Shown here: piece after piece, positions 1-12,796 of the stretch
How positions within the stretch are numbered: position 1 is the stretch's first letter
Layout of the letters: every line of letters starts with the position of its first letter
Origin: Trichomonas vaginalis G3
Taxonomy: Eukaryota; Parabasalia; Trichomonadida; Trichomonadidae
NCBI RefSeq assembly: GCF_026262505.1
Contig: NC_067206.1
Location: 23,823,896 to 23,887,895, forward strand
DNA: 64,000 bases
Reading direction: 5' to 3'
Notes under the pieces: generated by a model
The model's database searches: none
Seen by the model: only the letters and a program-made list of their open reading frames with translations
What the model was told of the DNA's origin: nothing
Translations under genes and position numbers: made by a program

Positions 1-1802
1 GCAATACAAACAATGAATGAGATATAGATTTAATGAAGATGTTATGAGGTCATTGAGTGGAATGATGAGTAGTGTGGAACATAAATGGATAGCTATGACA
101 ACACACATTTCTTAATGTGTTTTCCAACAGAAGTGGACTTTTGCTTCCACAAGGTCAACATCTACTGCCTCCAATAACATACAAATTTGTCTGTTAAAGG
201 ACCTAGTTGAACTAAGCAACTGAAAACGTACCAAAGGCCACTATATTGGATTTATGAGGGATTGTTCTTGAATACAGAGGTAGCAGTCAAGGCATACCAT
301 AATAAACTGAAGACTATAACTTAGCACGACGACAGTGAGGAATAAAGATGAACTTTATTTTAAAGCTTAGAAATGAGTTCTTCATCAAAGCTTCAGTGAA
401 CTTCACCATCTATGAAACAAACTTTACCAAACGATTATGGAGCACCATTTGAATATTTTCTTACGAGCTGACAAATGCAAAGAGCAGTCTCACCAAGGTT
501 AGGTGTTCCACCACTCCTGTCAAAAATGCATTTTGGTCAAGTCTTATATTAAATAATTGGTCTCCACTAGGTTGCTAGCTTACAGCAGGAGCAGTAATGA
601 TGTTGAAAGAAATAAAAGCAATGTATAAATAATACTGAAGTACTGAAGTTAAAAACTCCACACCATCGCCAAAACCAACTTCAAATACTCAACGCCTGTT
701 CCCAAAACATAACACCTTACAATGAACTTCCTGAACCTTATAAAGGACAACCTATGCTTCAAAAAGTAACTCCCACACTTGCACTCCAACATTTAAACCA
801 TGAACCTAACTCCTCAAATAAAATCGTAAATCCTGCGATTTCCTTTAGCTTGAAAATAATGATTTTAGTATATTATTTTATTTAAAATTTTATTGATGGT
901 AAAAATACGATAAAGTCACTGGGATACAATCGAAAACAAAAATTTTTTGGTAGAATACATTATTCAGAGCTGTTATCCATGAAGGTTTTTACGTCATTTC
1001 TAATAGGATGGTTAGAGTTCAGTTGAGATAAAAAACATTAATAGAAAGAAGGTTATTAATGATAGAATAAACTTCATGCAGGACAACATTTGCTGAACTT
1101 AAAAGAAGTTAGAAAGTTGAAAAGGAACAAGTATAGCAAATGTAATTCAGAGGTGGAAAAAAGAATTGAAGAAGAGGTAGGAGATTCCACCAACTTGTAA
1201 AGTTTTTTTGTGCGTCATGGTTTTCAACGTTGAGTGGTTGATATCATTAATTTTTAAAGTTTATTTTTTTCATTCATTATTTTTTAATCTTTATTGTTAT
1301 GTAAATGACGAAACAAACTATTTGAGATAACAAAGCGTATCAACGGTCATGATTTAGCAAGAAATTTGTTTCGTCCTCGTGAAAGATAATTCTTATCGAT
1401 ACCGTAGGGAGAAAAGTAAAGTTAGTTTGAGCGTTTATAAGGAATGAAGAATGGTCAAGTTTATTCACATACGATTAACAAACGGTAATCTTTCTTATGT
1501 CAAACTTAAACATTTTTTTTGACAGGCTTGACCTATATAAGAGAATGAGTCAGAATTATGAGCTTTATTGAAGCACAACATGGAGGAGATGACAATACGT
1601 TTATAGGAACGTTTATTTTTCATTAGTGAGTTCTATAAAACTTATTTTTTTCTATTTGAGGTGAATGAGTTGCTTTTTATAAATATTTACAGGGTAAGTA
1701 GATGTTGTGTTGTGTTGCTATATAGTTAACTTTCGTTAAATGTCAAAACCGCTAATGTTGTATGGAGGCGCGCATCCATTCATAACAACAGGATACCTAA
1801 CT
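1..1802 (-). mobile_element. Maverick/Polinton, terminal piece (copy A1), broken
   Basis: This is one end of a Maverick, read in the opposite direction to the full copy at 34166-55876. Parts in order: capsid-like C-terminal part (about 1-340), membrane/proline-rich protein (about 360-840), small charged coiled-coil protein (about 885-1190) and terminal inverted repeat (about 1195-1802). The last bases, CCTAACT, match the ACTAACT end of the full copy. The next base starts a different Maverick in the middle of its capsid gene, so A1 appears to be inserted into A2. The other end of A1 lies outside the window. It is heavily decayed, with dozens of breaks, and clearly older than the full copy. Confidence 0.8.
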
Positions 1803-2680
1803 AATGAAACATTCATTAAAATCCATCTTTGTTCGAAATAGTTGCTGGGTTACAGTGTAATAGTAACTGTTCCACTAGCTTCTACTGCCTTGTTATCATA
1901 GTGAATGGTTCATTCCATGGAACAAATTTATTTGTCGTGGATTTGAATCTGAGCAAATGCAACTTAAGAGTTGGATTGAAAGCAATGATATCATTTACAG
2001 ATATAGATGTGCATTTATGTAATGCGTCGCTACTGAACTTACTTTAAGCTGAATGTTCCGCAAATGCGGAATAAAAAATAGCTGTCTAATGGAAAATCTT
2101 CTAACAGGAATTCTTAAACAAGCTTAAAATCAAATGATTTTCCTGCTGTAATGGACCACTAACAATTTGTCCTGTTCTGCATGTTCCCGAATGACTCCAT
2201 ACATCTTCATGTCGAGTCTTTGAGAAAACATCTACTTTCTTTATTTGTTCGGTAGTTTTGTGAGTTTGAAGTTATATATGCTTCTTCTCTTGCGTTGTCT
2301 TGAGAATATACGATACGAACCATTGCAAGGATTTGATATCCAGCAACTGCATAGAAAGCGTCATCGAAACCAATCCAAAATCCTGGTGGGTTTGTTTTAT
2401 TGGAACCTGAACCAATTTCTTTATCTACAAAAAATTGACCTTCCATTTTATACGTAATGAATGTATTGTAAAGGTCCAACATATTTTCACCAGGAGGTGA
2501 GAGATTGAATGTTACCCATGTGTTATCTTTAGCAGTTCCAGGTTGTGATGGAATCTTTGCGTCAGAATATTTTCTATTAGTGTCACCAATTTGAACTGCA
2601 TTGTCTATGATATCGAAATATGAACGAATCTGATGAATATGCTCTGCTGGAGTAAATTCGTTTAACTGTTCGTTCTGCAT
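1803..2680 (-). pseudogene. Maverick A2 capsid-like protein remnant
   Basis: Matches the N-terminal two thirds of the capsid-like protein of the full Maverick (35794-37367). The first roughly 150 residues are nearly identical between copies. The 3' part is cut off by the inserted Maverick A1. Fossil with several breaks. Confidence 0.7.
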
Positions 2681-4377
2681 GTATTTACTTCGGATAAAAA
2701 TATCTATTTACTTCATTATTCTCACTCTTCTTCTTGGCATTTCGTGGTGGAGTTGTTTCTTGACATTTTCAATGAACTGACATTCTCTTTTGTCTCAACT
2801 TCTTTCACTGGGGTCAGGTTCTTTGACTCGGTTTGTTTTTCAATGAAATTCACGAACTTTGCAATAAGCTCTTGGTTCGTTATTGAAAGAACATCTGGCT
2901 TCTTTTCTTCTTGTTCTATGACTTTTCAGTTTGAATAGAAGGTTATATGGCTTCGTGGACTTCACCCTTTGCCATACACTTAATGTTGTCGCTTTCTGCA
3001 TTCGCTAATGGAACCTTTCTTTTTCTTACATATATTTTACCATCTTTACTCTGACTTACGTAATAGAAAGGATGTTGTATTCCTCTTGCGTCATTTAATA
3101 TAATAGCTCTCGCTCTGATTTTGACAAGCTCATTTTACATCGGTTAAAGTTTTAAATTTTGTTTTTTATCTGCAGTCAAATGACTCAGACAAGCCCTAGG
3201 ACAAGACCCAAGGGTCATAGATGTTGAAGCATTGAGAAAGAAATTCGCGAGCAAATTTTATCCGAACTGAAGGAACAAAAACAAGAACAAAAGCCAGAGA
3301 GACCAAGAGAAAACTTAGTGAAAAACAACTGCTGCATTAGCTGCTGGAAGACGAGAAACCCACGTTGCTGCGAAGAAGCTAAGAAGAAGCTGAAGCAAAA
3401 GCTAAAGAAGCTGAAGGAAGAAAGAGTAAATGGTTTTTTTATCCGAATAAATGTATAGACAAAATACCTTTATCTGTTGCGTTCAGTAGTGAAAACCCTG
3501 ACGTCAAAATAAAGGGGAACAGAGTAACGTTTAAGTTTCCAACAGACTGGATTGTGAACATAAATGAAGAGAAGTACATTGGCATAACAATATGTATATA
3601 ACACGTGCTTTCAGAAAGGTTGACTTTATACTTCAAGTCGAGATAGAAAATGACGAACAGTCTTTAAGCGCCCAAAACATTCACATATACAAATACTTTA
3701 AAGACGATACAACATTGTGCAACAATGTATGATTTCATTTAATGAAATGTTCGAAGAAAAAGTTCAACATTGAAGTACAAACTTTACAGCCTTTACGTGA
3801 GTTTCTTGCACAACTGAAAGAAGAAGGTAGTCAGCCACAACTTATAGACTTTCATTATGAATTTAATGAAAATGAAGATGGAACCATGACTGTCATTTGT
3901 TTATTCTCACCATTCAATGAAGTCGCTAAAGAAAGAAAATCCATTACGATTAAGATTTCAAATCTCGAACCAAGTGATGATTCAAAAAATGTTTTCAATT
4001 ATGATGCAATGCTTCGAGGAAAAATGAATTTTCAAAGATGTTAACACCGGCTTGGGATAGAAAGCAAGCTATTTTTATTCAATATAGAAAGGGTTGAAAA
4101 TAGAGTTCATTGGTCATCTACAAGAACTTCACCACTTCCTAACCCTAAATACTATAAATTAACTGCTTCAATCGTGAGTTTTGGATAGACATGTTCTCCA
4201 CTCATGACCATAACTTCCAGTGTTCTTCCTCCAGACCATAAGGACTGTCTCTACATTGAAGCACAACTCTTAAACTCTACCATCGCAGTATTGAAATGAC
4301 TCATGGCATTGCCTGCGCTAGCGGCTTATTTTTATCACGAATACCTCATTGCTGACAAAAAAAAATGACCTCAGAAC

Positions 4378-7300
4378 TTCAACTTACGAATAAAGCTTGT
4401 TTTAGTCGTTATTGAGAAGTTAAACTTTTCAGCAAAGCAAGGACAGAAGACTTACATAAGTCAAATCCATCTCTTGACCATCAGAAGTGCTTTGTAAAGT
4501 TTCATTAAACTGAACTCAGAGTCTTTGTCATATGTTCAACAGGTATGTGAATGTTCTTTATCTTCATTGTAATAGCATTGTATAGCTTCAGGAAACATTT
4601 CATTAGCGGTTAAGCAAACATCTTGTTTTACACCTTTCAACGTGCATAGGAATGCAACTTCATTTAAATCATTCGTGAGTAAGTCTATGTAAGTCTTCTT
4701 CCACAATAATCTTGTTATGCTAAACTTTGTTTTCCAGGTGTATTTCTGCGAAGTCAGATGAAAATGACCAAGGTTTTTCCTATAAGTTCACTACAGTATC
4801 TCTTCTAAACTCTGCTCAAGCTTTGGATGTCTTCATTGAAATTGCATGACAGTCTGGTAAAAGATATTAAGTCCCATATCTCTGCAGTACAGAATACTTC
4901 ACACATTATTCTCTTCGACATAGACAGAATGTTAACAACCAGAAAGAATATAAGTGTCTGCAAATGCTTTTCGTTAGCTTGAAAATAGTTTTATCTGAAC
5001 CATCAAACCTTCGAACTTCACATATGGTTGTAGTTTCTGATAGCATATCTTATAGCATCTTTGTCATTTACTATGGTTATTTTTGACTCAATAGGAGATA
5101 GAATAGTTTTGCATAATACTGTTCAGAATGAGCTTTATATTTCTTGCAAGGATTTCCTTCTTTTTATACTTTAACCTTAACTCAAACAACTTCTACTTCA
5201 TCTCTATTTCTAATATCTCTGTTTCCATCGTAATAGTATCCTTGCAACACTTCACATTTGACACCTTGATATTTTATGAGGTCTTGTTAATGTTATATGG
5301 TCAACATACATTAACAGCAAGTGTTTGAACTTCTGGAACGTTAAGTTCTGGATTTAGTTCAGGGTCACAAACTATTAAAGGAAAGTGTCTATGTATTCCA
5401 ATCTCTGTTATCTTAATGAGAACAAAGAAGCCAGACATAAACTTTCACCAATGGGTCCTTTTGGTCTCATCGAATAAATGTCTCATGAGAGATACTCTGT
5501 GCTTAACATTTCTTCTTCATAACCTTTGGAATCCTTCTAAAGTATAAAGTCTTGCTATAGCTGAGGATATAATGAAACAGGTCGAAGTCAGCAATGAGTT
5601 TCTTTTTGCTCTTTTGTTTATGTTATCTGACACATACATCTTCCACCTTGAATACAGCGTGAAATAAATTCTCTTGGTTTATTTGAGAGGTCATATAAAT
5701 TTCCATTCGGGAAGTACACTCTGTTCTCAAACAATTTGTTAGCAATAGAACAAATACTAACGTAGTCATATACGTTAAATCAAACTCTTTCAATAAGTCA
5801 TTGCGAACTTTACAAAACCTTCTCTTAAAATTCTTACATCTTGTTTGCAGTAAAAGTGCTATATTTTTCTAAGTCGAATGGTTTCATCTATTCTGCAACC
5901 TTTGATGGAATCTATGTTCTATAAATGTATCTGCATCATGGATAAACTTACATGCTTCAGAAATGACACCAGTTCTGTTGTCATTTGCTAACAAAACACT
6001 GCTGTAGTAGTTTATGGAAATACTTCTTTCGGTCCTGTTTGTAAGTTAAACATAGCAGGAAATAGTTTAAGCTTCTTATTATAACACTGTAAGAGTCTTT
6101 TATAATAATTGCCTCCTTTATATAAACCAGTTATTTGCATTGTTCGTGAACCTTTAATGATGGGAGTTCCTTTCACTTCTGTCATGTGTCTTAAGATGAA
6201 GTTTATATCATAACTGAGGTTATGGAAATATATTAAACTCTTGTCAGGAAGTCGTCCAAAAATTCTGTTGCACAGTTCTGACCCCCAATGCTTTCACTCA
6301 CTGAACCATCTTCACTGTCATAACAGATGTTAAAAGCTTTATGAAAGCCTCGTACTACTCAAAGTCAGCAAAGAAAAACGTGCTCAGGAATGAATTTGCA
6401 CTTAATTTTTATTTACTTCTTTTGACTCTGCTTTCTTCTTCAGTTTTACACAATACTTTGGAGCATATTTCAAATCTTTAAATGGTGCAAGGTTCTGTTT
6501 ATATAAGTCAGTCGTATAGTGAAAAGTTCTCCATAAGAAATAGGTTCGAAATATTTGCACTCCCACAATGTTTCATAAACATCCCATAGGGTGTTCTATC
6601 ATCGAAACTACATATTATCTTCTCTCTTTGTATAAATCTTCATTGTTTCTCAATGTTCATTCCACCACACTCCTTCAAGATTTCTATATAGTTGCGAATG
6701 AAATATGTTGTCATTGGTAATCTTTCTTTAGCATGTAGTGGTCTTCAACAAGAAGTAAGTCAATAGTTCGAACAGTTTCACATTCTTTGGTATTATCTCT
6801 TTATTTCATTATGTCTTGAGTCATTGAAATAACCAATGGTAACATTGAATGCTATACCTGTTGAATCGGAAATTTCTTGTACTTTACTTGAGGAAAGTCT
6901 CTAACACGAATGACTTCTCTCATGTGGTCAATATTTCTTCATTTACTCCAGCCTGAATGCAAGCATAAACGAAACAATTGTCTCTGTCATAAGTGTTGCA
7001 GTTCTTTTGTTCATTCATTGAAGATTTGGTAGCGTCAAGATTATAGGTAATGTGCAAAGAGTACTCCAGAACTGACCGTCTCTTCTTATAAAACTTCTTT
7101 TCACCATTTCTTCCAAAGTTCATATAGTCTTTTTATTTGTCCTGTGTAAGTCTTCAAAATTCTGTTCTGGTCATTCTGTCAGTGTGCTTTCATCTCTATA
7201 TGGTCTCTTTTTTGGTTTGCCTTTCTTTACATCTGACATCGTTAAGCCTTCATATTCTGTTAAATCATACATCTTTATTTCAGTAAGATTCTTTATGTTT

Positions 7301-8062
7301 GTCAAGAAGAAGTCATAGTGCATTTCAACAATACCTGCAGCATTTGCTTCTATCTCTGATATAAAGTTCTCCTTCAAGAGCTGATGTAGTAATGTTCCAA
7401 TATTATTGAGGTTTAACGTAGAACATTCATACTTTCACCAAGTTTATAACATACCATCCATCTCTCTGTGGGAGTTTATTTTAATCTTCTCTAAGAGTCT
7501 CATGAAAACCTTACCGAAATGTTTGTGTAAGTAGTCTCTGTTTGGTTCATCTAAAGCTTCGATGTTAAAGTCAATGAGTCTATTACCTGACTTCACATTT
7601 CTCTTCCTATTCTCTTCATCTTTCTTTAACCATCTCTCACCTTCTTTTGGTTTGTCGTCAATGGAACGAATGACATCGTTAGCTTTGCGAACTTGTTCTA
7701 TAGCACTTTTAAACATCTTCTTTCTCTGTTGTTTCAGTGTACGTTCTTGTTTCTTTCTTGTTCACCAACGTTTGCATTTGTTATGTCAAACATTTCTCTT
7801 CTTACTTCATGAGGTACTGAACGTCTATGATATAAGTCAATAGCAACGTCATTTAAAGGAAATGCTCTTGCATGGACTTCGTCCTCGCCGCGTTGCGGCT
7901 TTATGAACTCATGAATTCTTATATAACTTATTGACCATTTAGTCATGAGGATGTCAGCGAGTGCTTTTTTGTTTGTTGCGTAATGCTTTGCACTTCTATG
8001 TTAGCTTCTGTAAGAAGTTGTTTTATTTCCGAGTGTTCTAACTTAGACAACTTCCGATACAT
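4378..8062 (-). pseudogene. Maverick A2 B-family DNA polymerase remnant
   Basis: Collinear with the polymerase of the full Maverick (39166-43036), from its N-terminal extension to its C-terminus. The internal VPHEVRREMFDIT stretch near 7800 occurs once here but twice in the full copy, so the duplication there is younger than the split of the two copies. Many breaks. Confidence 0.75.
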
Positions 8063-8148
8063 CTTTAGTAGGAAATAAAAAAATATTTTGAAAAAAATTA
8101 GATTAGATTTTTTAAGTTATTTTTCAAATAATTTAATATTTTTATTTA

Positions 8149-8615
8149 ATGAAACACATGCAAGATTGCAAGTTCTTTTCATACAATGCTCTCACTACTG
8201 CCATCAAGAATGAGTTCAATAATGCTTTCAAAGTTAATGTTATCTTTAACAAGAAGTTTTTGAAAGAATCTAAGTTTGGTCAGTATGTCAGACATACTAT
8301 GTCATTGACCGCAAACGTATATCATACTCACAAGAGTTAGCAGTAGTTTTGGAAACAAAAGGTTTCTTCGTGAATGTCAAAGATACTCATTATACTGTCA
8401 TAAAGAACTCTAACATTGACTTCTTCAGTATTGCTATGAATCTTTCCGAACAGAAAGAATATAAGAAGGGTGAAACAATGTGAAATATTATCCTTCATCT
8501 CTGAAGACAATAACGAACAAAGATGTTATACAGAATCTTACCAAAGGTTGAAGAAGCTTCTATTGACATGTACGAAGGAAGTGAAATGGTTGAAGAAATA
8601 GACCTGAAGCTATTT
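8149..8615 (+). pseudogene. Maverick A2 unnamed protein remnant
   Basis: Counterpart of the unnamed protein at 43127-43601 in the full copy, starting MKHMQDCKFFSYNAL. It is divergently placed against the polymerase gene across a short AT-rich gap, as in the full copy. Broken. Confidence 0.55.
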
Positions 8616-8789
8616 AAGCAAAAATATATTTGAATAACTGAAAGGTGTCACTACGTCACCATGCTGCTACCAGGTTAATTAACTTACTTTAAAAATGTGA
8701 ACAACATGACATATTGACAACAACACAGGAAAATAAATTTTATCGTATGTTTTTACTGTTATTGTTCATTAAATCGGTAAGTTTTGGTC

Positions 8790-9030
8790 ATAAAACTTTT
8801 TCATTAAATGTTTGTCAAGAGTTGTCAAATCTTCACTTCGTCAAAAAGTTAATGTTTTTTCATTATTTGACAAAGTGCAAATCTTCACTTCGTCAAAAAG
8901 TTAATGGTTTCATTAAATTTTGACAAAGTGCAAATCTTCAACTTCGTCAAAAAGTAGTTTTTCATTAAATTTTGACAAAGGTTGCAAATCGTCACTTTCG
9001 TCAAAAAGTTAATTTTTCATTGAAATCGGT
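8790..9030. repeat. Short tandem repeat in Maverick A2 intergenic DNA
   Basis: About four irregular copies of a roughly 50-60-base unit containing CTTCGTCAAAAAGTTAAT and TTCATTAAATTTTGACAAAG. The full Maverick has a different tandem array near the neighbouring gene (44736-44880), so the repeat is not conserved between copies. Confidence 0.6.
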
Positions 9031-9039
9031 AAGTTTTTA

Positions 9040-9773
9040 TTCTTCCTCTTTGAAGTTATCGAAATATTCTGTTATTTTTTCCTCAGTAATGGTAAGTCTG
9101 TCTACTTGAATGTAAGATGATCACAACCTTTGATGTCATTAGTGTGTTTAGGAAGAGACGTTTGACAATTTCCCTGTTACTTTGCTCAATTCAGGTGTAT
9201 TGAAATCGGTAGTTTTCACGATAGAACCAGTTTCTGTCAGATTTGTAAATCTTAGCAAGGTCATAAAAAGCTTTGTTGTTTCTTCTGACTAAATGCAACA
9301 TTAACCCATATCTCTGTCTTTCTTCATTTTCCATCTCTTCAGCTATATATCATACTTACTTTATAATCTTCTTTTACCTTTCCTTTGGTACTGAAACGCG
9401 GTATTCTTTTCTGTATGTTTTGTCTGGATTCAATGACTTCAAATCTATTCCGGAGCATGAGTTCTTTTCCCATCTCTCCACGGGTTCTTGCTTTATATAG
9501 TTCAATCTAACATCATGAAAACCTTATAACAAGCATTAACGAAGGTGAAGCCCACATTGCTACAAGCGGTTTACTAAAAGTCTATGAAATAAATAACCTT
9601 TCAAACCAGGAGCAAATTCTTGCGATTTTCTTACGAAATCTCTTCCCGGTTTCCGACGGAAGCAATCATAGAGGAAATTCTTCTAAAAGTTCTTTTTGTC
9701 CTGTTGGTTTTCAACCAATGAAATGCTTCTTGTAGAAAGAAGGCAAAATTTCAAAATACCTCTGCCATTTTTA
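9040..9773 (-). pseudogene. Maverick A2 KilA-N protein remnant
   Basis: Matches the C-terminal and middle parts of the KilA-N protein at 43737-44564 of the full Maverick. It ends at the run of Ns. Broken in several places. Upstream (about 8780-9030) are short direct repeats built on CTTCGTCAAAAAGTTAAT. Confidence 0.55.
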
Positions 9774-9798
9774 NNNNNNNNNNNNNNNNNNNNNNNNN
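9774..9798. other. Assembly gap (25 N)
   Basis: A run of 25 Ns. The true distance and content are unknown. Maverick A2 ends on its left and unrelated palindromic repeats start on its right, so a repeat-driven misjoin is possible here. Confidence 0.99.
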
Positions 9799-9918
9799 TT
9801 TGAATCAAAATCTTAGACCTAAGCCGCTCGATTCGCTCGCGGCTTCCGCGAATTACAGATCAGCAAAGATTTGAATCAAAATCTTCGAACTAAGCCGATC
9901 GCTTCGCTCGCGGCTTTC
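9799..9918. repeat. 71-bp tandem unit with GC-rich hairpin, two copies
   Basis: TTTGAATCAAAATCTT begins at 9799 and again at 9870, a period of 71 bases. Each copy carries a hairpin of the type AAGCCGCTCG...CGCGGCTT with a TTCG-like centre. The same hairpin and the same 71-base period recur at 31740-31980 with a different spacer. Confidence 0.8.
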
Positions 9919-10015
9919 TTTATTATTTTAAATTTGCATATTTCCATCAAAGTTCATAAGGTAAAAAATTTCGTTTATTTTTACTAAGAAAAAAAAGGTT
10001 TTTGATAATAAATTT

Positions 10016-10371
10016 ATTTTATTTCGAAAAAGTAGCAATAATCGTAAAAGGGTATTGATAGGCTTGCTAAAGTAACTAATTTTAGCTGTCAAATACTTTT
10101 GTATTTTGAAGTAAATTAGTATAAATTTGTTTTTACTTTTATTTCGAAAAAGTAGCAATAATCGTAAAAGGGTATTGATAGGCTTGCTAAAGTAACTAAT
10201 TTTAGCTGTCAAATACTTTTGTATTTTGAAGTAAATTAGTATAAATTTGTTTTTACTTTTATTTCGAAAAAGTAACAATAATCGTAAAAGGGTATTGATA
10301 GGCTTGCTAAAGTAACTAATTTTAGCTGTCAAATACTTTTGTATTTTGAAGTAAATTAGTATAAATTTGAT
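10016..10371. repeat. 120-bp tandem repeat, three copies
   Basis: ATTTCGAAAAAGTAGCAATA starts at 10021 and 10141, and a one-base variant starts at 10261, so the period is exactly 120 bases. The copies are almost identical, which points to recent expansion or gene conversion. The long minus-strand open frame across them only reflects the repeat. Confidence 0.95.
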
Positions 10372-10409
10372 ATTATTTTAACTCCCTTTGAAAACTCAAT
10401 TTTCCATAC

Positions 10410-10470
10410 AGAGGGAACGGAATAGCATCCAATATTCCCTGAGAATGGTTGCGCATTCTCAGTTCCCTCT
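10410..10470. repeat. Compound hairpin, 61 bp
   Basis: An outer stem AGAGGGAAC / GTTCCCTCT encloses two inner hairpins: GGAATA / TATTCC, and TGAGAATG / CATTCTCA with a 6-base loop. Its size and outer stem resemble members of the large hairpin array at 62.9-64 kb, for example the one at 63043-63107. Confidence 0.8.
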
Positions 10471-11130
10471 ATATTTCGAACGAAGCTCTCATCGGTCTTT
10501 TTTTTTAATACTAAACGTTTTTTTTCCCTGTCACTTTTAGCTAAAATTTGGGTTTGCCGTTGGAAATGGGTGATACATAGCTTAACTCATAAATCATTCA
10601 GGCAAAGGTTCTCTTAATTTTAAGAGAAACAGTATTCTTCCAAGTGTTGAACATCAATCATTTCCCAGAGAGTTCCAATCCCTTTTATAAAGTTCTTAAA
10701 TCTAGACTAAGATCTAAGTATATCCCAATAAAATCGAGTTTAGCAGAATAATATAATTATTAAAAATGTAAAATGTTTATTTATTCTCTCCTATATGGAT
10801 AGCATACTTTATTGTAGGCACTCTTATTTAAACAGACAAAATGAAGTGACCTACCCATTTTTTCAGAGAAAATTGTATATGATTTATCAGAGGCATATGT
10901 TCAGCGCAATAATACTATTTTATATTTGACTGTTCATCAAAGATTGAAACATTGCGATGTTATTTTGATACACATTTACAATGGAATAATTTTAAAAGTA
11001 CTGATGCACAGAATACTTCGTACTTCAAGAATCAGACCATTATAGCGAGTTAAAAGGCCTTTGATGTTGGTAATTCTATATATTCCGCATGAGAATATCA
11101 TTTTTCTCACAGTAAAAAATATAATAATTG
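10471..11130. other. AT-rich intergenic stretch
   Basis: I see no gene, tRNA or clear repeat here. It holds T- and A-runs and leads into the initiator of the decayed gene that follows. Confidence 0.6.
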
Positions 11131-11135
11131 TCACT
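11131..11135 (+). promoter_or_regulatory. Initiator (Inr) for the propeller-like gene
   Basis: TCACT fits the trichomonad initiator consensus TCA(C/T)(T/A). The A would be the transcription start, 21 bases before the ATG at 11154, a typical short 5' leader for this group. Position and match are seen; function is inferred. Confidence 0.6.
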
Positions 11136-11153
11136 TTTCTCGAATAACGAGAA

Positions 11154-12275
11154 ATGGATCAACTTCAATTATTCAAGGTTCAAAAGAGAAAGAAGATATT
11201 TTAATGCTCAGAGAGTCATTCAAACAGTTAGGGAAACTAGAAGAAGAATGCACTCAAGAATTATCTAATTTTCAAAGAGAGAATTTCATAGCACATGAAG
11301 AGTTTCGAGCTATTGCTGCTTCTATTTTTGACTCAATAGAATCATTTAGTAACTCCATTAATCAGGAATTAGACAAATTACAGTTAAAAATCAATCAACT
11401 TGAAACAATCGCAATGCATGCATTTAACATTCATTCTAAACAAGTTATTTGCACTCCAGGAGCAAGCCATATTGCTTGTTCTGCAAAATACATTTATATC
11501 GCTCAAATTGATGGGTTATTTCAGCTTATGATCAAACAAATTACAGTCTTGTACATCAAACAGACCATAGATATTACGATTCCTATAGCCAATTCGGAAA
11601 AAATTACTTGTTTTGTATATACGCAACAATTACTTGTTGGCTTCTTTAATGGCATGGTATTAATGGTTTCAGATGACCTCAAAACATTTAAACAGCTCAA
11701 TTACATTACTCATTCTATTTCAGCTATTCACCAATTCCAAGAAGTGGTTATTGTTGGGCCACGAACGGTTTAGTCGTTTTATGGAATGCAAATACGCTAG
11801 AAAGACTAATGATATACGCAGGACATAGACTTGCAATTGCTTCTATCATTGATGACGGGACTGATATTTATATTGCCGGGAGAACAGGAATTGTTACTAA
11901 ACACAATAAACTATGTCAAAAAGAACTCGAAAAGCTACAAATAGGAAAGTTTTTATTACAATTACTTTCAATTAAGGAACAACATTTGCATCTATCACAG
12001 ATTCTTTACTTGTATGGGATGGAAAGCATATAATTAAGACATTTAATGCTATTGATATCGGAACAAATCCAATTGCTTGCATGAAACCACCTGAATTATT
12101 ATTACTTGGAAATCGTCAATCAACTGAACTCAAACTTATATTCTTAGAGTCCCTTTTGTTCCCTAAAACTGTAACAGTACTCGATAAGCCACCAATTGGA
12201 ATGATTCACTTCGGATCTGTTTTTTATGTTCTTACAAAGGGAGGACATGTTTACGTGATTCAGCCAGGCCAATAA
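11154..12275 (+). pseudogene. Decayed coiled-coil / beta-propeller-like host gene
   Basis: About 370 codons spread over several frames. An ATG at 11154 follows the initiator but its frame closes after 16 codons. The main frame (11204-11773) starts with a Glu/Leu-rich, probably coiled-coil segment, followed by beta-strand-rich repeats. Later stretches read GLVVLWNANTLERL and DSLLVWDGKHIIKTF in other frames, resembling WD-repeat blades with the V(V/L)W signature. Frame changes fall near 11190, 11760 and 11990. The end, HVYVIQPGQ plus stop, looks natural. It may be a regulatory scaffold of the WD40 type, but the exact family was not recognised. Either a host pseudogene or a gene with several sequencing errors; the kept initiator argues for recent decay. 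Confidence 0.55.
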
Positions 12276-12282
12276 ATAAATC

Positions 12283-12750
12283 TGTTTTTATATTTAACTC
12301 TAAATTCTAGTAATATAAGGTGAGTACTTTCCGAGACTCATTTTGACACATTTTTTCCCCTTTCAAAGTTTTTGACATTTTTGGTCAAAAAGTATTCAAT
12401 TTTCCTATCATACGACTTTTTGTTTGTCAAATTAACACTTTTGTATACTTTTTTTACGGCCGCTTTAGCGCCCAAAAAGTATATAAAATTGGAATTATCT
12501 TGATTATGATTATTTTTGCTTCTAATGCCGAACAGCATTTGAATCAAAAATAATCATAGTATAGATAATTTAAATTTGTTTTTTATTTAACTCTAAATTC
12601 TTGTAAAACATAATGGATAACTTATATTCAATTTTCCTCTCAAACGACTTTTTTGTCAGTTACTTCTTGAATTTGTTTTTTATTTAACTCTAAATTCTAG
12701 TAAAACATATTGGATAACTCCTACTCAATTTTCTTCTCAAACATTCATTG
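12283..12750. repeat. Three copies of a 3'-flank sequence plus a small foldback
   Basis: TATTTAACTCTAAATTCT with nearby GTAA recurs near 12290, 12583 and 12679. The last two copies are 96 bases apart and share GGATAACT and a CAATTTTC(C/T)TCTCAAAC tail. Between copies one and two lies an unrelated stretch (about 12335-12575) with a foldback, ATGATTATTTTTG / CAAAAATAATCAT (about 12506-12556). The first copy lies directly behind the stop of the decayed gene, so these may be duplicated 3' ends of that gene. Confidence 0.65.
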
Positions 12751-12796
12751 ATAATCAATAATACATCTGATTAGAAAAAATAAATTGAAAAATAAT

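Larger units (their letters stand above)
1803..9773 (+). mobile_element. Maverick/Polinton, internal piece (copy A2), broken
   Basis: Collinear with about 36480-44450 of the full Maverick. Parts: capsid-like gene (1803-2680, minus), a charged unnamed protein (about 2700-3140, minus), a short charged protein (about 3170-3430, plus), a penton/fibre-like protein (about 3440-4180, plus), B-family DNA polymerase (4378-8062, minus), an unnamed protein (8149-8615, plus) and a KilA-N protein (about 9040-9773, minus). It is broken in dozens of places and is older than the full copy. It stops at the assembly gap, and nothing beyond the gap is Maverick, so its true right end is unknown. Confidence 0.85.

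Noticed and set aside
9928-10332. 134-residue minus-strand protein with three internal repeats
   Set aside because: It only mirrors the exact 120-bp DNA tandem repeat; composition and lack of an initiator argue against a gene.
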